Positions 54,287-64,000 of a stretch of DNA of 64,000 nucleotides are shown here, in pieces. The position numbers and the translations under genes were made by a program. The notes beneath the pieces were generated by a model that was given only the letters and a program-made list of their open reading frames with translations, was not told where the DNA came from and ran no database searches. The stretch is from Peptococcaceae bacterium BRH_c4b (lineage in GTDB: Bacteria > Bacillota > Desulfotomaculia > Desulfotomaculales > Desulfocucumaceae), in contig LADO01000066.1 of the NCBI GenBank assembly GCA_000961595.1, positions 1 through 64,000 of the forward strand, written 5' to 3'. Numbering within the stretch: position 1 is the stretch's first letter; each line of letters begins with the position of its first letter.

Positions 54287-56164
54287 TCAAATACCTGCAT
54301 CCTCTTTTTCCTTAGCCCCGGCAAAAAAACCTGCCACCGCTTCCGCCGCCTTTCTGTTCATCCCCGGAACCCCGGCCAGTTCTTCAATGGTTGCCCTGCC
54401 TATGGCTTCGATGGAGGGGAAAGCCTTGAGCAGCTCCCGGCGGCGAACATCCCCAATGCCCTCTATTTCATCCAGCAGCGATTTCAAATTCCTTTTGGTC
54501 CGTAATTGGCGGTGGAAAGAAACGGCAAAGCGGTGCGCCTCGTCCCGCAGCCGCTGGAGCAAATACAATGCTCTGGAGTCCCTGGGCAGGCGTATGGACT
54601 CCGGCCGGCCCGGGGCAAACAATAACTCCTCTTCCTTGGCCAGGCCGAAAACGGGTATATGCCCGTAACCAAGCTTCTCCATGGCCTCCAGGGCGACGGA
54701 GAGCTGGCCCTTGCCCCCGTCTATAATCACAGCATCAGGCAGGCGATTAAATTTGGCCTGCATGGTGGAAAGCCGGCCGGTATTGATTAATTCCCTTTCC
54801 TCTCCGGCCCGTTTAAATCTGCGATAGATCACCTCGTGCATGGAGGCAAAATCATCCGGGCCCTGCACGGTTTTTATTTTAAACCGCCTGTACTGATCGG
54901 AGGCCGGCTTGCCCTCCTCAAAAACAGCCATGGAAGCTACCGTCTCGGTGCCCTGGGTGTTGGAAATATCGAAGCATTCCATACGGAAGGGTGGTTTGGG
55001 CAGTCCCAATGCACTGGCCAGCAAGGCCAGGTCTTCCGCCCCGTCCCTCCTGGCGGCCCGCTCCAACTGGACCTCTTCCAGAGCCAGCAAGGCGTTTTTG
55101 GACACCATTTCAATCAGTTTTTTCTTTTCTCCCCGCACCGGCACCCTCAGTTGCACCCTGGAACCCTTTTTACCTGCCAGCCAGGAGGCGATAACCTCCG
55201 CTTCCCCGGGCTCCACATCGGAAACCAGTATCTCGGATGGTATGAAGTCAGCCCGGTGGTAATACTGCTTTAAAAATGCCGTGAGCACTTCCGCCCGGCT
55301 CTCACCCTCCGTACCGGCAAGAATAAATCTTTCCCGGCCCAACAGTTTGCCGCCACGTATAAAGAAAACCATCACGCAGCAGTCGTCCACCCCCCGGGCC
55401 ATGGCCACGGCGTCCTGATCCTCCGTGCCTGCAGAAATTATTTTTTGTTTCTCAAGCACATCCTTGACAGCTTTTAGCTGGTCCCGCAGTTCTGCAGCCC
55501 GCTCAAATTCCAGCTTTGCGGAGGCTTCCTCCATGCGGCGGGTAAGTCTTTTGACCAGTTCCTCCTGCTTTCCCTCCAAAAAAAGGCAAACCTCCCGCAC
55601 CATGGCCAGATAATTCTCCTTATCCACCAGACCGCAGCAGGGTCCCAAACACTTCTTTATATGGTGATTCAGGCAGGGCCTGCTCTTTAAAGCAAAATCC
55701 CTCTGCTTGCAAGTGCGCAGTGGAAAAATCCGCCGCAGCAGGACAAGTGTGTCATGCACCGCCCCCACCCTGGTATAAGGACCGTAATAACGCCCCCCGT
55801 CTTTCACCACCCGCCTGGTTATATGCACCCTGGGATATTCCTCGTTGAGGGTTACCTTTATATAGGGATAACTCTTGTCGTCTTTAAGGAAAACATTGTA
55901 GCGGGGCCGGTGCTCCTTAATCAGATTGGCTTCCAGAATCAGCGCCTCGACCTCGCTATCTGTTACTATATATTCAAAATCAGCTGCCCTGTCCATCAAA
56001 GAGCGTACCTTGACGGACTGGCCGGCCCCGGACTGAAAATAGGAGCGGACGCGGTTCTTCAGGGAAAGCGCCTTGCCCACATAGATAATATTCCCCCCGG
56101 CATCACGGAAAAGATAAACCCCGGGCTTCGCAGGCAAATGTTTAAGCTTCTCTTCCGGGGTCAC
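54287..56164 (-). CDS. uvrC: UvrABC system protein C
   Basis: 625 residues. GIY-YIG nuclease domain (KPGVYLFRDAGGNIIYVG), UVR motif (AAELRDQLKAVKDVLEKQ), RNase H-like C-terminal nuclease (MECFDISNTQGTETVASMAV, IDGGKGQLSVALEAMEKLG) and tandem HhH (IEGIGDVRRRELLKAFPS, LAGVPGMNRKAAEAVAG). Makes both incisions in nucleotide excision repair. GTG 56164 follows AAGGAGGTGG; the open frame upstream is repeat C1. Separated from uvrA by the RAYT insertion. Confidence 0.97.
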   Translation of the reverse strand: MTPEEKLKHLPAKPGVYLFRDAGGNIIYVGKALSLKNRVRSYFQSGAGQSVKVRSLMDRAADFEYIVTDSEVEALILEANLIKEHRPRYNVFLKDDKSYPYIKVTLNEEYPRVHITRRVVKDGGRYYGPYTRVGAVHDTLVLLRRIFPLRTCKQRDFALKSRPCLNHHIKKCLGPCCGLVDKENYLAMVREVCLFLEGKQEELVKRLTRRMEEASAKLEFERAAELRDQLKAVKDVLEKQKIISAGTEDQDAVAMARGVDDCCVMVFFIRGGKLLGRERFILAGTEGESRAEVLTAFLKQYYHRADFIPSEILVSDVEPGEAEVIASWLAGKKGSRVQLRVPVRGEKKKLIEMVSKNALLALEEVQLERAARRDGAEDLALLASALGLPKPPFRMECFDISNTQGTETVASMAVFEEGKPASDQYRRFKIKTVQGPDDFASMHEVIYRRFKRAGEERELINTGRLSTMQAKFNRLPDAVIIDGGKGQLSVALEAMEKLGYGHIPVFGLAKEEELLFAPGRPESIRLPRDSRALYLLQRLRDEAHRFAVSFHRQLRTKRNLKSLLDEIEGIGDVRRRELLKAFPSIEAIGRATIEELAGVPGMNRKAAEAVAGFFAGAKEKEDAGI

Positions 56165-56185
56165 TCCTCCACCTCCTTTTCCTTT

Positions 56186-56214
56186 GGTGCCAGGCACCAA
56201 ACTTATTAACTTAT
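56186..56214. repeat. Repeat family C, right flank of RAYT
   Basis: GGTGCCAGGCACC palindrome followed by AAACTTATTAACTTAT. Inverted relative to the copy at 57088. Contains the RAYT stop codon (56213-56211). Confidence 0.9.
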
Positions 56215-57038
56215 GATTGAGCCAATTTTGCAGCGGCAGTAGCTGAAAGACTTATGTTCCCAGCAATCTCCTGAAAAGTATACTTTTGCTCCAATGCATC
56301 GACAACATAAACCTTCTTGTAAGGGGTAAGGTGTCTCCTACGCGAGCCGGTCTTGATTAACTTAAAGTCATCGAAGCTCACTCCGGTATCAATAAGGATT
56401 TCGTCCAGTCGTTTTCTTACAGGTGCAATAGTCCTTGTTCGAAGTGTCAGTGAAAAATTCTCATCTCCCAAGACTTCTAACTCGTCATAATCTGCGTTGT
56501 CCTCTTCAGCCATGAATTCTTTATACTTTTTTATCGCTTCCAAACGGTTATCCACGAATGAATCCAAAACAAAATCAATATCAACCAGCCCGCTCTGGTT
56601 CTCGCGATAATGACCGTCGCTGCTGTAACGGTAGTCAGCCGTAGCCCGGCACATCCCTCCCGCCACAGGATTCCGGTGCAAATACCTAAGCACGGCCAAT
56701 AAATAGCGCTCGTTCTGAACTATGATCGCTTTATAACGCCCCTGAAAAACATGCCCGGATCGCTGATATTTTAAATTATAATACCGGCCGAATTCGCTAT
56801 TAATCCTGTGCATAATTTGATGCAACGGCTTTACCTGTGTCTGCAATAAAAGGTGATAATGATTTCCCATCACCACATAACCAAAAAGCTTCAACCCCAG
56901 GCTTTGTTTGTACCGTTCTACTTGGTTGAGAAGATGCTGTTTATCATTATCTTTTTCAAAAACAAACTCCCTGTTGTTCCCTCTCTGGATAACATGGTAT
57001 ACCGCACCCTCGTACTCTATCCTTGGCCTCCTGCCCAT
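56211..57038 (-). mobile_element. REP-associated tyrosine transposase (RAYT, Y1 family) gene
   Basis: 275 residues. Y1-transposase fold: RIEYEGAVYHVIQRGNNREF, HUH motif MGNHYHLLLQT, INSEFGRYYNLKYQRSGHVF, RYLHRNPVAG. The C-terminal ~80 residues look like a DNA-binding extension. RAYTs are domesticated-type single-strand transposases that act on flanking REP palindromes. Here the gene is bracketed by inverted family C palindromes, a typical RAYT locus. ATG 57038 has GGGGGG upstream. It sits between uvrA and uvrC. Confidence 0.9.
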
Positions 57039-57081
57039 AATCAGCCCCCCACATCATAATAACAGGAGATTATTTCCAAGC

Positions 57082-59964
57082 TCAAGCATAAGTTAATAAG
57101 TTTGGTGCCTGGCACCTAAAACTAAAACCGAAGGTGCCTCCCTCAACGGGTGAAAAATTCAGTACTCTTTGCAAAAATTCGCCGGTGTATGACTCCGGTA
57201 CCCTGATGATTTCTTCGGGGGTGCCTGCGGCAACCACTGTGCCGCCCCTGTGCCCCCCCTCGGGACCCAGGTCAATGATATAGTCCGCCGTTTTTATAAC
57301 GTCCAGGTTGTGTTCGATCACAATTACGGTATCGCCGGCGTCCACCAGCCGGTGCAATACCTTCAGCAGCCGGTCGATATCGGCCATGTGCAGCCCGGTG
57401 GTGGGCTCGTCCAGAATGTACACCGTTTTGCCGTTGGAGCGGCGGGACAGTTCGGTAGCCAGCTTTACCCGCTGGGCCTCCCCCCCGGAAAGCTCAGGCG
57501 CAGGCTGCCCCAGCCTGATGTATCCCAAACCCACATCCTGGAGGGTCTGCAGCCTGCGGTGTATTTTGGGTATATGCTGGAAAAATTCCACCGCCTGGTC
57601 CACGGTCATGTTCAGCACATCAGCTATACTCTTACCCTTGTACTTTACCTCCAGGGTCTCCCGGTTATAACGCAGCCCCTTGCAGATCTCACAGGGCACG
57701 TACACATCCGGCAGGAAATGCATCTCAATCTTGATGATGCCGTCCCCCTGGCAGGACTCGCAGCGCCCGCCCTTGACATTAAAACTGAACCGGCCGGGCT
57801 TGTAGCCCCTTACCCTGGATTCCGGGGTCTGGGAAAAAAGGTCCCGGATATCGTTGAAAACCCCCGTGTAGGTGGCCGGATTGGAGCGGGGAGTACGTCC
57901 GATGGGTGACTGGTCCACCTCGATTACTTTATCCAGGTTTTCCAGCCCCCTAACCTCCCGGCAGGCGCCGGGCTTTTGCCTGGCACGGTTCAGCTCCGCA
58001 GCCAGCTTTTTATACAGCACCTCATTGACCAGGGTGCTCTTGCCGGAGCCGGAAACACCGGTAACGCAGATAAAAACGTTCAGGGGGAACTTAACGTCAA
58101 TTTCCTTTAGATTGTTTTCCGCTGCCCCCAACACTTCAATGGCCTTCCCGTTGGGTTGCCGGCGCAGGGCGGGCACCGGAATGAATCTCTTGCCACTGAG
58201 GTACTGGCCGGTGATGGATTCCGGAACATTCATTATTTCTTCGACGGTGCCCTGGGCCACCACCCAGCCGCCGTGCTCTCCGGCCCCCGGCCCGATGTCT
58301 AAAACATGATCAGCCAGGCGGATGGTGTCCTCATCATGTTCCACCACGATCAATGTGTTGCCCAAATCCCGCAACCGGAGCAGAGTGTTTAACAGTCTCC
58401 TGTTGTCCCGCTGGTGCAGCCCAATGCTGGGCTCATCAAGAATATACAGCACCCCCATCAGGCCGCTGCCTATCTGGGTGGCCAGCCGGATGCGCTGGGC
58501 CTCGCCGCCGGAAAGGGTGCCCGCAGCCCGGTCCAGGGTAAGATAATCCAGGCCCACGTTGTCCAGAAAACCCAGCCGCTCATGGATTTCTTTTAAAATT
58601 TGCCTGGCGATAAGCTGTTCCCTCTCGGTCAGGTCGAGATTATCAAAGAATGATAACGCTTGCACCACAGGCATGCGGGTAACCTCGGTTATATTCTGGC
58701 CGCCAACCCGTACCGCCAGGGCCTCCGGCCGCAGCCTGGCGCCCTTGCAGGCAGGGCAGGGCCTGGTGCTCATATACTGCTCAATCTCCTGCCGCATGTA
58801 GTCGGAGTTGGTTTCCCTGTAGCGCCGGGCAAGATTGTTCACTACCCCCTCAAAGGGCGTGTTGTAATCATGGGCCCTGCCGAAGCCGTCCCCGAATATT
58901 ACATGTACCCTGTCACCGCCGGTGCCGTATAATATTTTATTTAAATTTTCCGGGTCCATTTCGGAAACAGGCACGTCCAGGCTGAAGCCGTACTTTTCCG
59001 CTATAGCATCAAAAAAGGCATAGGCGTTGCTACTTTTCATCCACCCTTCAACGGCCCCGCCGGCGATAGATTTCCTCCTGTCCGGTATTAAAAGCTCAGG
59101 GTCTATTTCCTTGTTAACCCCCAGGCCCGTACAGGTGGGGCAGGCGCCAAAGGGATTGTTGAAGGAAAAAAGGCGGGGGGCAATTTCCGGCAGGCTGACG
59201 CCGCAGTCCGGACAGGCGAAATTCTCGCTGAATATTAGCTCTTCCCCACCTACCACCGAGACTACCGCCAGACCGGCGGCATGTTTCAGGGATGTTTCCA
59301 GGGAGTCGGCCAGCCGCCTTCCGGAACCGGGACGCACCACCACCCGGTCCACTACTATCTCAATGGTGTGCTTTTTCTTTTTGTCCAGCTTAATTTCCTC
59401 AGCGAGGTCCATTACCTCGCCGTCCACCCTGACCCTGCTGAAGCCGTTTTTGCGCACCTCTTCAAACATTTTAACGAACTCGCCCTTTTTCCCCCGCACC
59501 ACCGGCGCCAGTATCTGCAGCTTGGTTCCCTCCGGCAGTTCCGCCAGGCGGTCCACCATCTGCTGTACCGTTTGCCGGGCAATGGGCCGGCCGCAAGTGG
59601 GACAGCCGGGCCTGCCGGTCCGGGCGAAAAGAAGACGCAGGTAATCATATATTTCGGTAACCGTGCCCACGGTGGAGCGGGGGTTGTGGGAGGTGGTTTT
59701 CTGGTCGATGGAAATGGCCGGTGAAAGCCCTTCGATGTAGTCCAGGTCGGGTTTGTCCATTTGACCCAGAAACTGCCTGGCGTATGAGGACAGTGATTCC
59801 ACATAGCGCCGCTGCCCCTCGGCATATATGGTGTCAAAGGCCAAAGAGGATTTGCCTGAACCCGACAGGCCGGTGATAACCACCAGCCTGTCCCTGGGTA
59901 TGACCACATCAATATTTTTCAAGTTGTGGGCACGGGCGCCCTTAACCACTATTTTATCCAGCAT
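57082..59964 (-). CDS. uvrA: UvrABC system protein A
   Basis: 960 residues. First Walker [20 protein letters not shown], zinc modules [18 protein letters not shown] and [18 protein letters not shown], second Walker [22 protein letters not shown] signatures [17 protein letters not shown] and [17 protein letters not shown]. Damage-recognition ATPase. ATG 59964 lies after CCGGAGG. The C-terminal ~11 residues ([11 protein letters not shown]) and stop are read from repeat C2; normal UvrA ends soon after the FLQRVL segment. Confidence 0.97.
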   Translation of the reverse strand: MLDKIVVKGARAHNLKNIDVVIPRDRLVVITGLSGSGKSSLAFDTIYAEGQRRYVESLSSYARQFLGQMDKPDLDYIEGLSPAISIDQKTTSHNPRSTVGTVTEIYDYLRLLFARTGRPGCPTCGRPIARQTVQQMVDRLAELPEGTKLQILAPVVRGKKGEFVKMFEEVRKNGFSRVRVDGEVMDLAEEIKLDKKKKHTIEIVVDRVVVRPGSGRRLADSLETSLKHAAGLAVVSVVGGEELIFSENFACPDCGVSLPEIAPRLFSFNNPFGACPTCTGLGVNKEIDPELLIPDRRKSIAGGAVEGWMKSSNAYAFFDAIAEKYGFSLDVPVSEMDPENLNKILYGTGGDRVHVIFGDGFGRAHDYNTPFEGVVNNLARRYRETNSDYMRQEIEQYMSTRPCPACKGARLRPEALAVRVGGQNITEVTRMPVVQALSFFDNLDLTEREQLIARQILKEIHERLGFLDNVGLDYLTLDRAAGTLSGGEAQRIRLATQIGSGLMGVLYILDEPSIGLHQRDNRRLLNTLLRLRDLGNTLIVVEHDEDTIRLADHVLDIGPGAGEHGGWVVAQGTVEEIMNVPESITGQYLSGKRFIPVPALRRQPNGKAIEVLGAAENNLKEIDVKFPLNVFICVTGVSGSGKSTLVNEVLYKKLAAELNRARQKPGACREVRGLENLDKVIEVDQSPIGRTPRSNPATYTGVFNDIRDLFSQTPESRVRGYKPGRFSFNVKGGRCESCQGDGIIKIEMHFLPDVYVPCEICKGLRYNRETLEVKYKGKSIADVLNMTVDQAVEFFQHIPKIHRRLQTLQDVGLGYIRLGQPAPELSGGEAQRVKLATELSRRSNGKTVYILDEPTTGLHMADIDRLLKVLHRLVDAGDTVIVIEHNLDVIKTADYIIDLGPEGGHRGGTVVAAGTPEEIIRVPESYTGEFLQRVLNFSPVEGGTFGFSFRCQAPNLLTYA
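57088..57116. repeat. Repeat family C, left flank of RAYT, inside uvrA 3' end
   Basis: ATAAGTTAATAAGTTTGGTG then CCTGGCACC, the exact inverse of the copy at 56186. It is translated as the tail of UvrA. Confidence 0.9.
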
Positions 59965-60017
59965 TAAAGTGCCTCCGGGTTTGAAAATATATTGCTTCAG
60001 CAAACCCGGCAAATTCC

Positions 60018-60200
60018 TTAACGGTAGATGGGTTTGCGAAAACTCTGATGATTGGCTTTACTCACTTTTTTTAAAACAATTTGATTATCTTCCAGGTAAA
60101 TAACCAGACCTGCATCGTCGTCAAGTTTTAAAATTTCCATTAAATCCTTGGACAGTGACAATTCCCCCTCACTGGTCAGCTTTATGGTCGTATGGATCAT
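60018..60200 (-). CDS. Small AbrB/MazE-type swapped-hairpin protein
   Basis: 60 residues: [20 protein letters not shown] and [17 protein letters not shown] fit the swapped-hairpin DNA-binding domain of AbrB/MazE/SpoVT. AAAGGAG precedes ATG 60200. It lies between uvrB and uvrA, 53 nt upstream of uvrA, on the same strand. No toxin gene neighbours it, so a regulator is more likely than an antitoxin. Confidence 0.7.
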   Translation of the reverse strand: MIHTTIKLTSEGELSLSKDLMEILKLDDDAGLVIYLEDNQIVLKKVSKANHQSFRKPIYR

Positions 60201-60445
60201 ATATGCTCTCCTTTCCTGACATAGGCGTCTTATCCTAATATATAAAAGGAGGGCATCACCGGCAAGGGGGTTATATTGTCTGCAGTTGTCAGGTTAGCAC
60301 TACAAAATCGACAGGTCTCGACGTCTCTGCAACCAGTTTTTTGGACTAATTATTACATAAAAGTAAATTGATTACATAATTATGACCAATTGTTCATAAA
60401 AACCAGTTTTTTATTCAAACGTAGTTCGAACTTTGTCGGAAAATT

Positions 60446-62467
60446 TTAACTCGCGTCAGTTCCCATAGGCAGCAGCCTGCTGTCCTTACCCCTGAGTTCC
60501 AGCCTCAATTCGATCAGCATGTCCCGCAGTTCCGCCGCCTTCTCAAATTCCAGCTGCCTGGCAGCCTCCCGCATGCCCTTCTCCAGCCTGGCAATGGCTG
60601 TTTTCAGTTCTTTTTTGGTCATCCTGCCCTTTTTGGCAGAGGGCAGGTAGGCGGCTTTTTCCTCGGCCACTTTAGTGGCCTCGATAACGCCCCGCACCGC
60701 CTTGCTGACCGTCCGTGGAATTATGCCGTGCCTGCTGTTAAAGTCTTGTTGCAGTTTACGCCTGCGCTCGGTCTCGCCGATGGCCCGGGACATGGAGCCG
60801 GTAATCCGGTCGGCGTACATGATCACCTTGCCCTCTACATTGCGGGCCGCCCTGCCGGTGGTCTGGATCAGGGAGCGCTCGGAGCGCAGGTAGCCCTCCT
60901 TGTCCGCATCCAGAATGGCTACCAGGCTGACCTCGGGAAGATCCAGCCCCTCCCTGAGCAGGTTGATCCCCACCAGTACGTCAAAAACCCCCAGGCGCAA
61001 ATCCCTGAGTATTTCCATGCGCTCGATGGTATTGATATCCGAGTGCAGGTAGCGAACCTTTACACCCATTTCCTTGAAATAATCGGTAAGGTCCTCCGCC
61101 ATTTTCTTGGTCAGGGTGGTGACCAGTACACGCTGCTCCTTGCCCACCCTCAATTTTATCTCCCCCAGCAGGTCGTCGATCTGGCCCCGTGTGGGGCGCA
61201 CGGATATCTCGGGGTCAATCAGGCCGGTGGGCCGGATAATCTGCTCCACCACCCTGCTGCTGTGCTCCAGCTCGTAATTACCCGGAGTGGCGGAAACAAA
61301 TATGACATTTATAAGTTTTTGCTCGAATTCGCTGAATTTGAGGGGGCGGTTATCCATAGCCGAAGGCAGCCTGAAGCCGTGCTCAATGAGCGAGGTCTTG
61401 CGGGAGCGGTCTCCCTCGTACATCCCGCCCACCTGGGGCACCGCCACGTGGGACTCATCGATAAACATAATGAAATCCTTTGGGAAAAAGTCGATTAACG
61501 TGTAAGGCGGCTCCCCGGGAGACCGTCCGGTGAGGTGCCGGGAATAGTTTTCAATGCCGTTGCAATAGCCCATTTCCCGCATCATCTCTATATCGTAATT
61601 GGTTCTCTGCTCCAGCCGCTGGGCCTCCAGCAGTTTTTCCCGCCCGCGCAGCTCCCGGAGCTGTACCTCCAACTCAGAGGTTATGGTGCCAATGGCCCGC
61701 TCCATCCTGTCGTAAGAAACGGCATAGTGGCTGGCCGGGAACACCGCTACATGGTAGCGCTCCCCCAGCACCTCCCCGGTAAGCACGTCAAACTCCTGTA
61801 TGCGCTCCACCTCATCGCCGAAAAAGTCGATGCGCAAAGCCTTCTCAGCAGCCGCCACCGGAAATATTTCCAGCACATCCCCCAGTACCCGGAAAGTTCC
61901 CCGGGTAAAATTTATATCGTTGCGGCTGTACTGTATATCCACCAGCTTGCGCAGCACCCCGTCCCGGTCATATGTGCCCCCCTTGCGCAGGGAAAGCACC
62001 AGTCTGCTGTATTCCTCGGGGTCGCCCAGGCCGTAGATGCAGGAAACGCTGGCCACGATAATCACATCCCGGCGCTCGAAAAGAGCAATGGTGGCCGAGT
62101 GGCGCAGCTTATCTATCTCCTCGTTGATGGAGGAGTCCTTCTCAATATAGGTATCGCTCTGGGGTATATAAGCCTCGGGCTGATAGTAATCGTAATAACT
62201 GACGAAATATTCCACCGCGTTGTCGGGAAAAAAATCCTTGAATTCCGAACACAACTGGGCGGCCAGGGTTTTATTGGGCGCCAGCACCAGGGTAGGCCGC
62301 TGCACCCTTTGAATGACTTGGGCCATGGTAAAGGTTTTGCCGCTGCCGGTAACCCCCAGCAGGGTTTGAAATTTCTCTCCCTTTTCCAGACCCTCCACCA
62401 GTTGGCCGATGGCTACGGGCTGGTCGCCCTGGGGCTGGAAATCCGATTTCAGCTTGAATTCCGGCAA
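60446..62467 (-). CDS. uvrB: UvrABC system protein B
   Basis: 673 residues from TTG 62467. Walker [59 protein letters not shown], helicase motifs ([57 protein letters not shown]), C-terminal UVR motif ([20 protein letters not shown]). TTG aligns with the usual family start (xEFKLxSDF) and has GGGTGAT upstream; ATG 62482 is the alternative. Controlled by the promoter/LexA-like box upstream. Confidence 0.97.
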   Translation of the reverse strand: MPEFKLKSDFQPQGDQPVAIGQLVEGLEKGEKFQTLLGVTGSGKTFTMAQVIQRVQRPTLVLAPNKTLAAQLCSEFKDFFPDNAVEYFVSYYDYYQPEAYIPQSDTYIEKDSSINEEIDKLRHSATIALFERRDVIIVASVSCIYGLGDPEEYSRLVLSLRKGGTYDRDGVLRKLVDIQYSRNDINFTRGTFRVLGDVLEIFPVAAAEKALRIDFFGDEVERIQEFDVLTGEVLGERYHVAVFPASHYAVSYDRMERAIGTITSELEVQLRELRGREKLLEAQRLEQRTNYDIEMMREMGYCNGIENYSRHLTGRSPGEPPYTLIDFFPKDFIMFIDESHVAVPQVGGMYEGDRSRKTSLIEHGFRLPSAMDNRPLKFSEFEQKLINVIFVSATPGNYELEHSSRVVEQIIRPTGLIDPEISVRPTRGQIDDLLGEIKLRVGKEQRVLVTTLTKKMAEDLTDYFKEMGVKVRYLHSDINTIERMEILRDLRLGVFDVLVGINLLREGLDLPEVSLVAILDADKEGYLRSERSLIQTTGRAARNVEGKVIMYADRITGSMSRAIGETERRRKLQQDFNSRHGIIPRTVSKAVRGVIEATKVAEEKAAYLPSAKKGRMTKKELKTAIARLEKGMREAARQLEFEKAAELRDMLIELRLELRGKDSRLLPMGTDAS

Positions 62468-62528
62468 TATGATCACCCGCATTTCTTGAACGAATAAACG
62501 CTTGGCATAAATTTTTATCACAATATCA

Positions 62529-62567
62529 ATTATACCAGACTTGACGACAGGGGCAAACATATATTCC
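62529..62567 (-). promoter_or_regulatory. SigA promoter of uvrB overlapped by a LexA-like (SOS) box
   Basis: Minus strand TTGCCC (62556-62551), 16-nt spacer, TATAAT (62534-62529). Overlapping the -35 is GGAATATATGTTTG (62567-62554). It matches the Firmicute LexA box CGAACRNRYGTTYG fully in the right half and at three of five positions in the left half (11 of 14 positions against CGAACATATGTTCG). Confidence 0.6.
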
Positions 62568-62858
62568 GACTTTCGTAGTTAGTAAAAGTTGCTGGCCTTT
62601 TTATCCAGTGTAGGAAAAAAATCTATTTTGTCGAATTATTTAATTATGATGTTTTCTACTTTTTTAAAGAAGGCTTAATTACAGCCGATAATTATAATAC
62701 GCTGCTATAAGGAAGTACGTTTGCCTTACGATTGAATATTCCCTACGCCAGCTGAAATATTTCTACAATATATGGTTACTCAGCTGACACTCTGCACCAG
62801 ATTTTTGTACGAAAACGGCAAGCTGCTGTAATTAATAAATCCCAAAGGAGGTATATCC
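62568..62858. other. Intergenic region before Ig-like protein gene
   Basis: 291 bp, AT-rich. A TATAAT on the plus strand (about 62693) may be a -10 without a clear -35. Just before the start codon is AAAGGAGG. No riboswitch of the type at 1788 is found here. Confidence 0.4.
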
Positions 62859-64000
62859 TTGCTAACAAGAACAAAAATTACCCTGGCTTTATCAGTGCTG
62901 CTGGTATATCTGGCCCTATTGGCAGCTCCGCAGCAGGCCCATGCGGCAGTAGTAAAAAAATTAGCGTTCAGTACTAAACAGCTTTATATGTTGACTAGTA
63001 GCAATACCAGCCTGGACAACGTCGGCATGAGGGTGGTCGCTACATGGGATAACGGCCTGGAAGAAGACGTCACAGACCAATGCACCTTAACTTCAACCAA
63101 AACCACAATCTTCACCGTGAGTGGGCAGACCATTAACGCAGTAGCCAAGGGAACAGCTTCTCTCAGCGCCACTTACGGTGGCAAAACAGCCAAAGCCTCT
63201 ATATTGGTTATAGATCCGGTACAGGGGATTACCCTGAGCGCGCCCACGAATTTAATTATGCAAAAAGGCGATAGCCTTTCCGTAAAAGCAACGCTGGTAT
63301 TCAGCGGCACCGGCATAAAGCCTATTGATGTTACCAAATACTGCACCTGGGAAAGCGAAGATGATGATATTGTCAGCGTTAACTCCGGAAAATTAAAAGC
63401 ACTGGATCTAACCAGCGGCGTTGGTGTAAAAGTGACCGCTTCCTTCAATCTGCCCGGCGCGACCATCACCCCCCCGGAGACTACGGTTACAGTTATTAAC
63501 CCCATCAAATCAATTGTGGCGGAACCATTTTCACTGCTGGGAACAGCCGGTGGTTCATCCCCGTTAGTTATTAAACCATTTTACAAGGACGGTTCCACCG
63601 GCAGTGACGTAACCTCAAATACATTGTTTTCGTCCACCAACATTAAGGTCGCCACAGTTAACGGAACGGGCCAGGTCACTTTTGTTGCAGCGGGAACCGC
63701 CTGCATAAAAGCCTCTTATGCAGGAAAAACAGTATCGGTACCGGTGAGGGTTTTAGTTGATCTGAACAACATTATACCCAGCGCAACAGATCTACAGCTG
63801 GTGGCCGGCAGCACGAGTGCGATTAAATTCAAAAAAGGCACCAGCTATGTCACGTCCTACGTGAGCCTGTCCAGTGACGACACCACAGTTGCCAAGACAT
63901 CACCGGGTAAAATAATTGCCGTGGACCCGGGCGATGCAAACATTACCTACAAGTATGGAGGCACAGAATACGGCCCTATTACTGTGCATGTAATTAAAAA
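62859..64000 (+). CDS. Secreted Ig-like (BIG2-type) repeat protein, 5' part (runs off right edge)
   Basis: TTG 62859 follows AAAGGAGG at 8 nt and opens a frame to the right edge (about 380 codons). N-terminal signal peptide: TRTKITLALSVLLVYLALLA, cleavage likely after QQAHA. Then bacterial Ig-like repeats, each closing with a VxxVxxGxAxIxASY-type strand: INAVAKGTASLSATYGGKTA, VTFVAAGTACIKASYAGKTV, IIAVDPGDANITYKYGGTEY. This is the BIG2 pattern of cell-surface adhesins and S-layer-linked proteins. No membrane anchor seen in the visible part. Confidence 0.88.
   Translation, partial: MLTRTKITLALSVLLVYLALLAAPQQAHAAVVKKLAFSTKQLYMLTSSNTSLDNVGMRVVATWDNGLEEDVTDQCTLTSTKTTIFTVSGQTINAVAKGTASLSATYGGKTAKASILVIDPVQGITLSAPTNLIMQKGDSLSVKATLVFSGTGIKPIDVTKYCTWESEDDDIVSVNSGKLKALDLTSGVGVKVTASFNLPGATITPPETTVTVINPIKSIVAEPFSLLGTAGGSSPLVIKPFYKDGSTGSDVTSNTLFSSTNIKVATVNGTGQVTFVAAGTACIKASYAGKTVSVPVRVLVDLNNIIPSATDLQLVAGSTSAIKFKKGTSYVTSYVSLSSDDTTVAKTSPGKIIAVDPGDANITYKYGGTEYGPITVHVIK

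Noticed and set aside
61535-62497. 320-codon plus-strand ORF opposite uvrB
   Set aside because: Antisense shadow of uvrB without a ribosome site or domain.

Overview
The window looks like chromosome from a spore-forming, anaerobic Firmicute of the Desulfotomaculum/Pelotomaculum type (Peptococcaceae in the broad sense). This is an inference from gene content: a SpoVB-like flippase, WhiA-YvcK-RapZ, sigma-54, a membrane pyrophosphatase of the K+-dependent motif class, a c-di-GMP-I riboswitch and many intergenic REP-like repeats. No 16S gene or other decisive marker is present.

Layout. 1-1931: the 5' part of an RHS/YD-repeat surface protein (minus strand, running off the left edge), preceded by a promoter, a c-di-GMP-I riboswitch and an intrinsic terminator. 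2131-7904: an accessory island beside tRNA-Leu(UAA). It holds a multiply frameshifted ISAs1-type transposase with a DruA-like N-terminal domain, a 5'-truncated ImmA/IrrE-type peptidase, an intact two-gene STAS-like/HATPase module, and a decayed large serine recombinase whose stop codon lies inside the tRNA gene. 8235-10182: a small conserved-looking protein and a SpoVB/MurJ-like flippase. 10314-16364: a tightly overlapping five-gene operon of ECF sigma factor, membrane-anchored beta-propeller protein, large membrane protein, ABC ATPase and ABC permease. 16689-19235: glgP. 19455-20842: small genes, including a probable 29-residue hydrophobic toxin-like peptide. 20896-26482: thrC, tex, a cyclophilin and an HD-GYP protein. 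26719-31868: a DUF155 protein, an HTH/zinc-ribbon protein, and a tandem-GTPase dynamin-like gene with three small coiled-coil or membrane-anchored partners.

31939-42559 (minus strand): rpoN, pgk, tpiA, gpmI, eno, secG, hppA, plus a DUF1405 protein upstream. gap and cggR, which sit beside pgk in many Firmicutes, are absent. 42728-54158: acyltransferase, whiA, polysaccharide deacetylase, yvcK, rapZ, PHP protein, then pgi, glycogen debranching enzyme, ROK kinase and a HAD phosphatase. With glgP and the glycolytic genes these cover much of the route from glycogen to phosphoenolpyruvate. 54287-62467: uvrC, a REP-associated tyrosine transposase (RAYT), uvrA, a small AbrB-type protein and uvrB, which has a promoter overlapped by a LexA-like box. 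62859 to the right edge: a secreted Ig-like repeat protein.

The most unusual signals are: (1) several families of short palindromic repeats, one flanking the RAYT gene and another with covarying arms around an invariant core; (2) five genes whose stop codons lie inside such repeats; (3) the ECF/propeller/ABC operon; (4) the dynamin-like operon; (5) the STAS/HATPase pair in the island; (6) the c-di-GMP riboswitch in front of the RHS gene. All functional calls rest on motif reading by eye; no database search was run.
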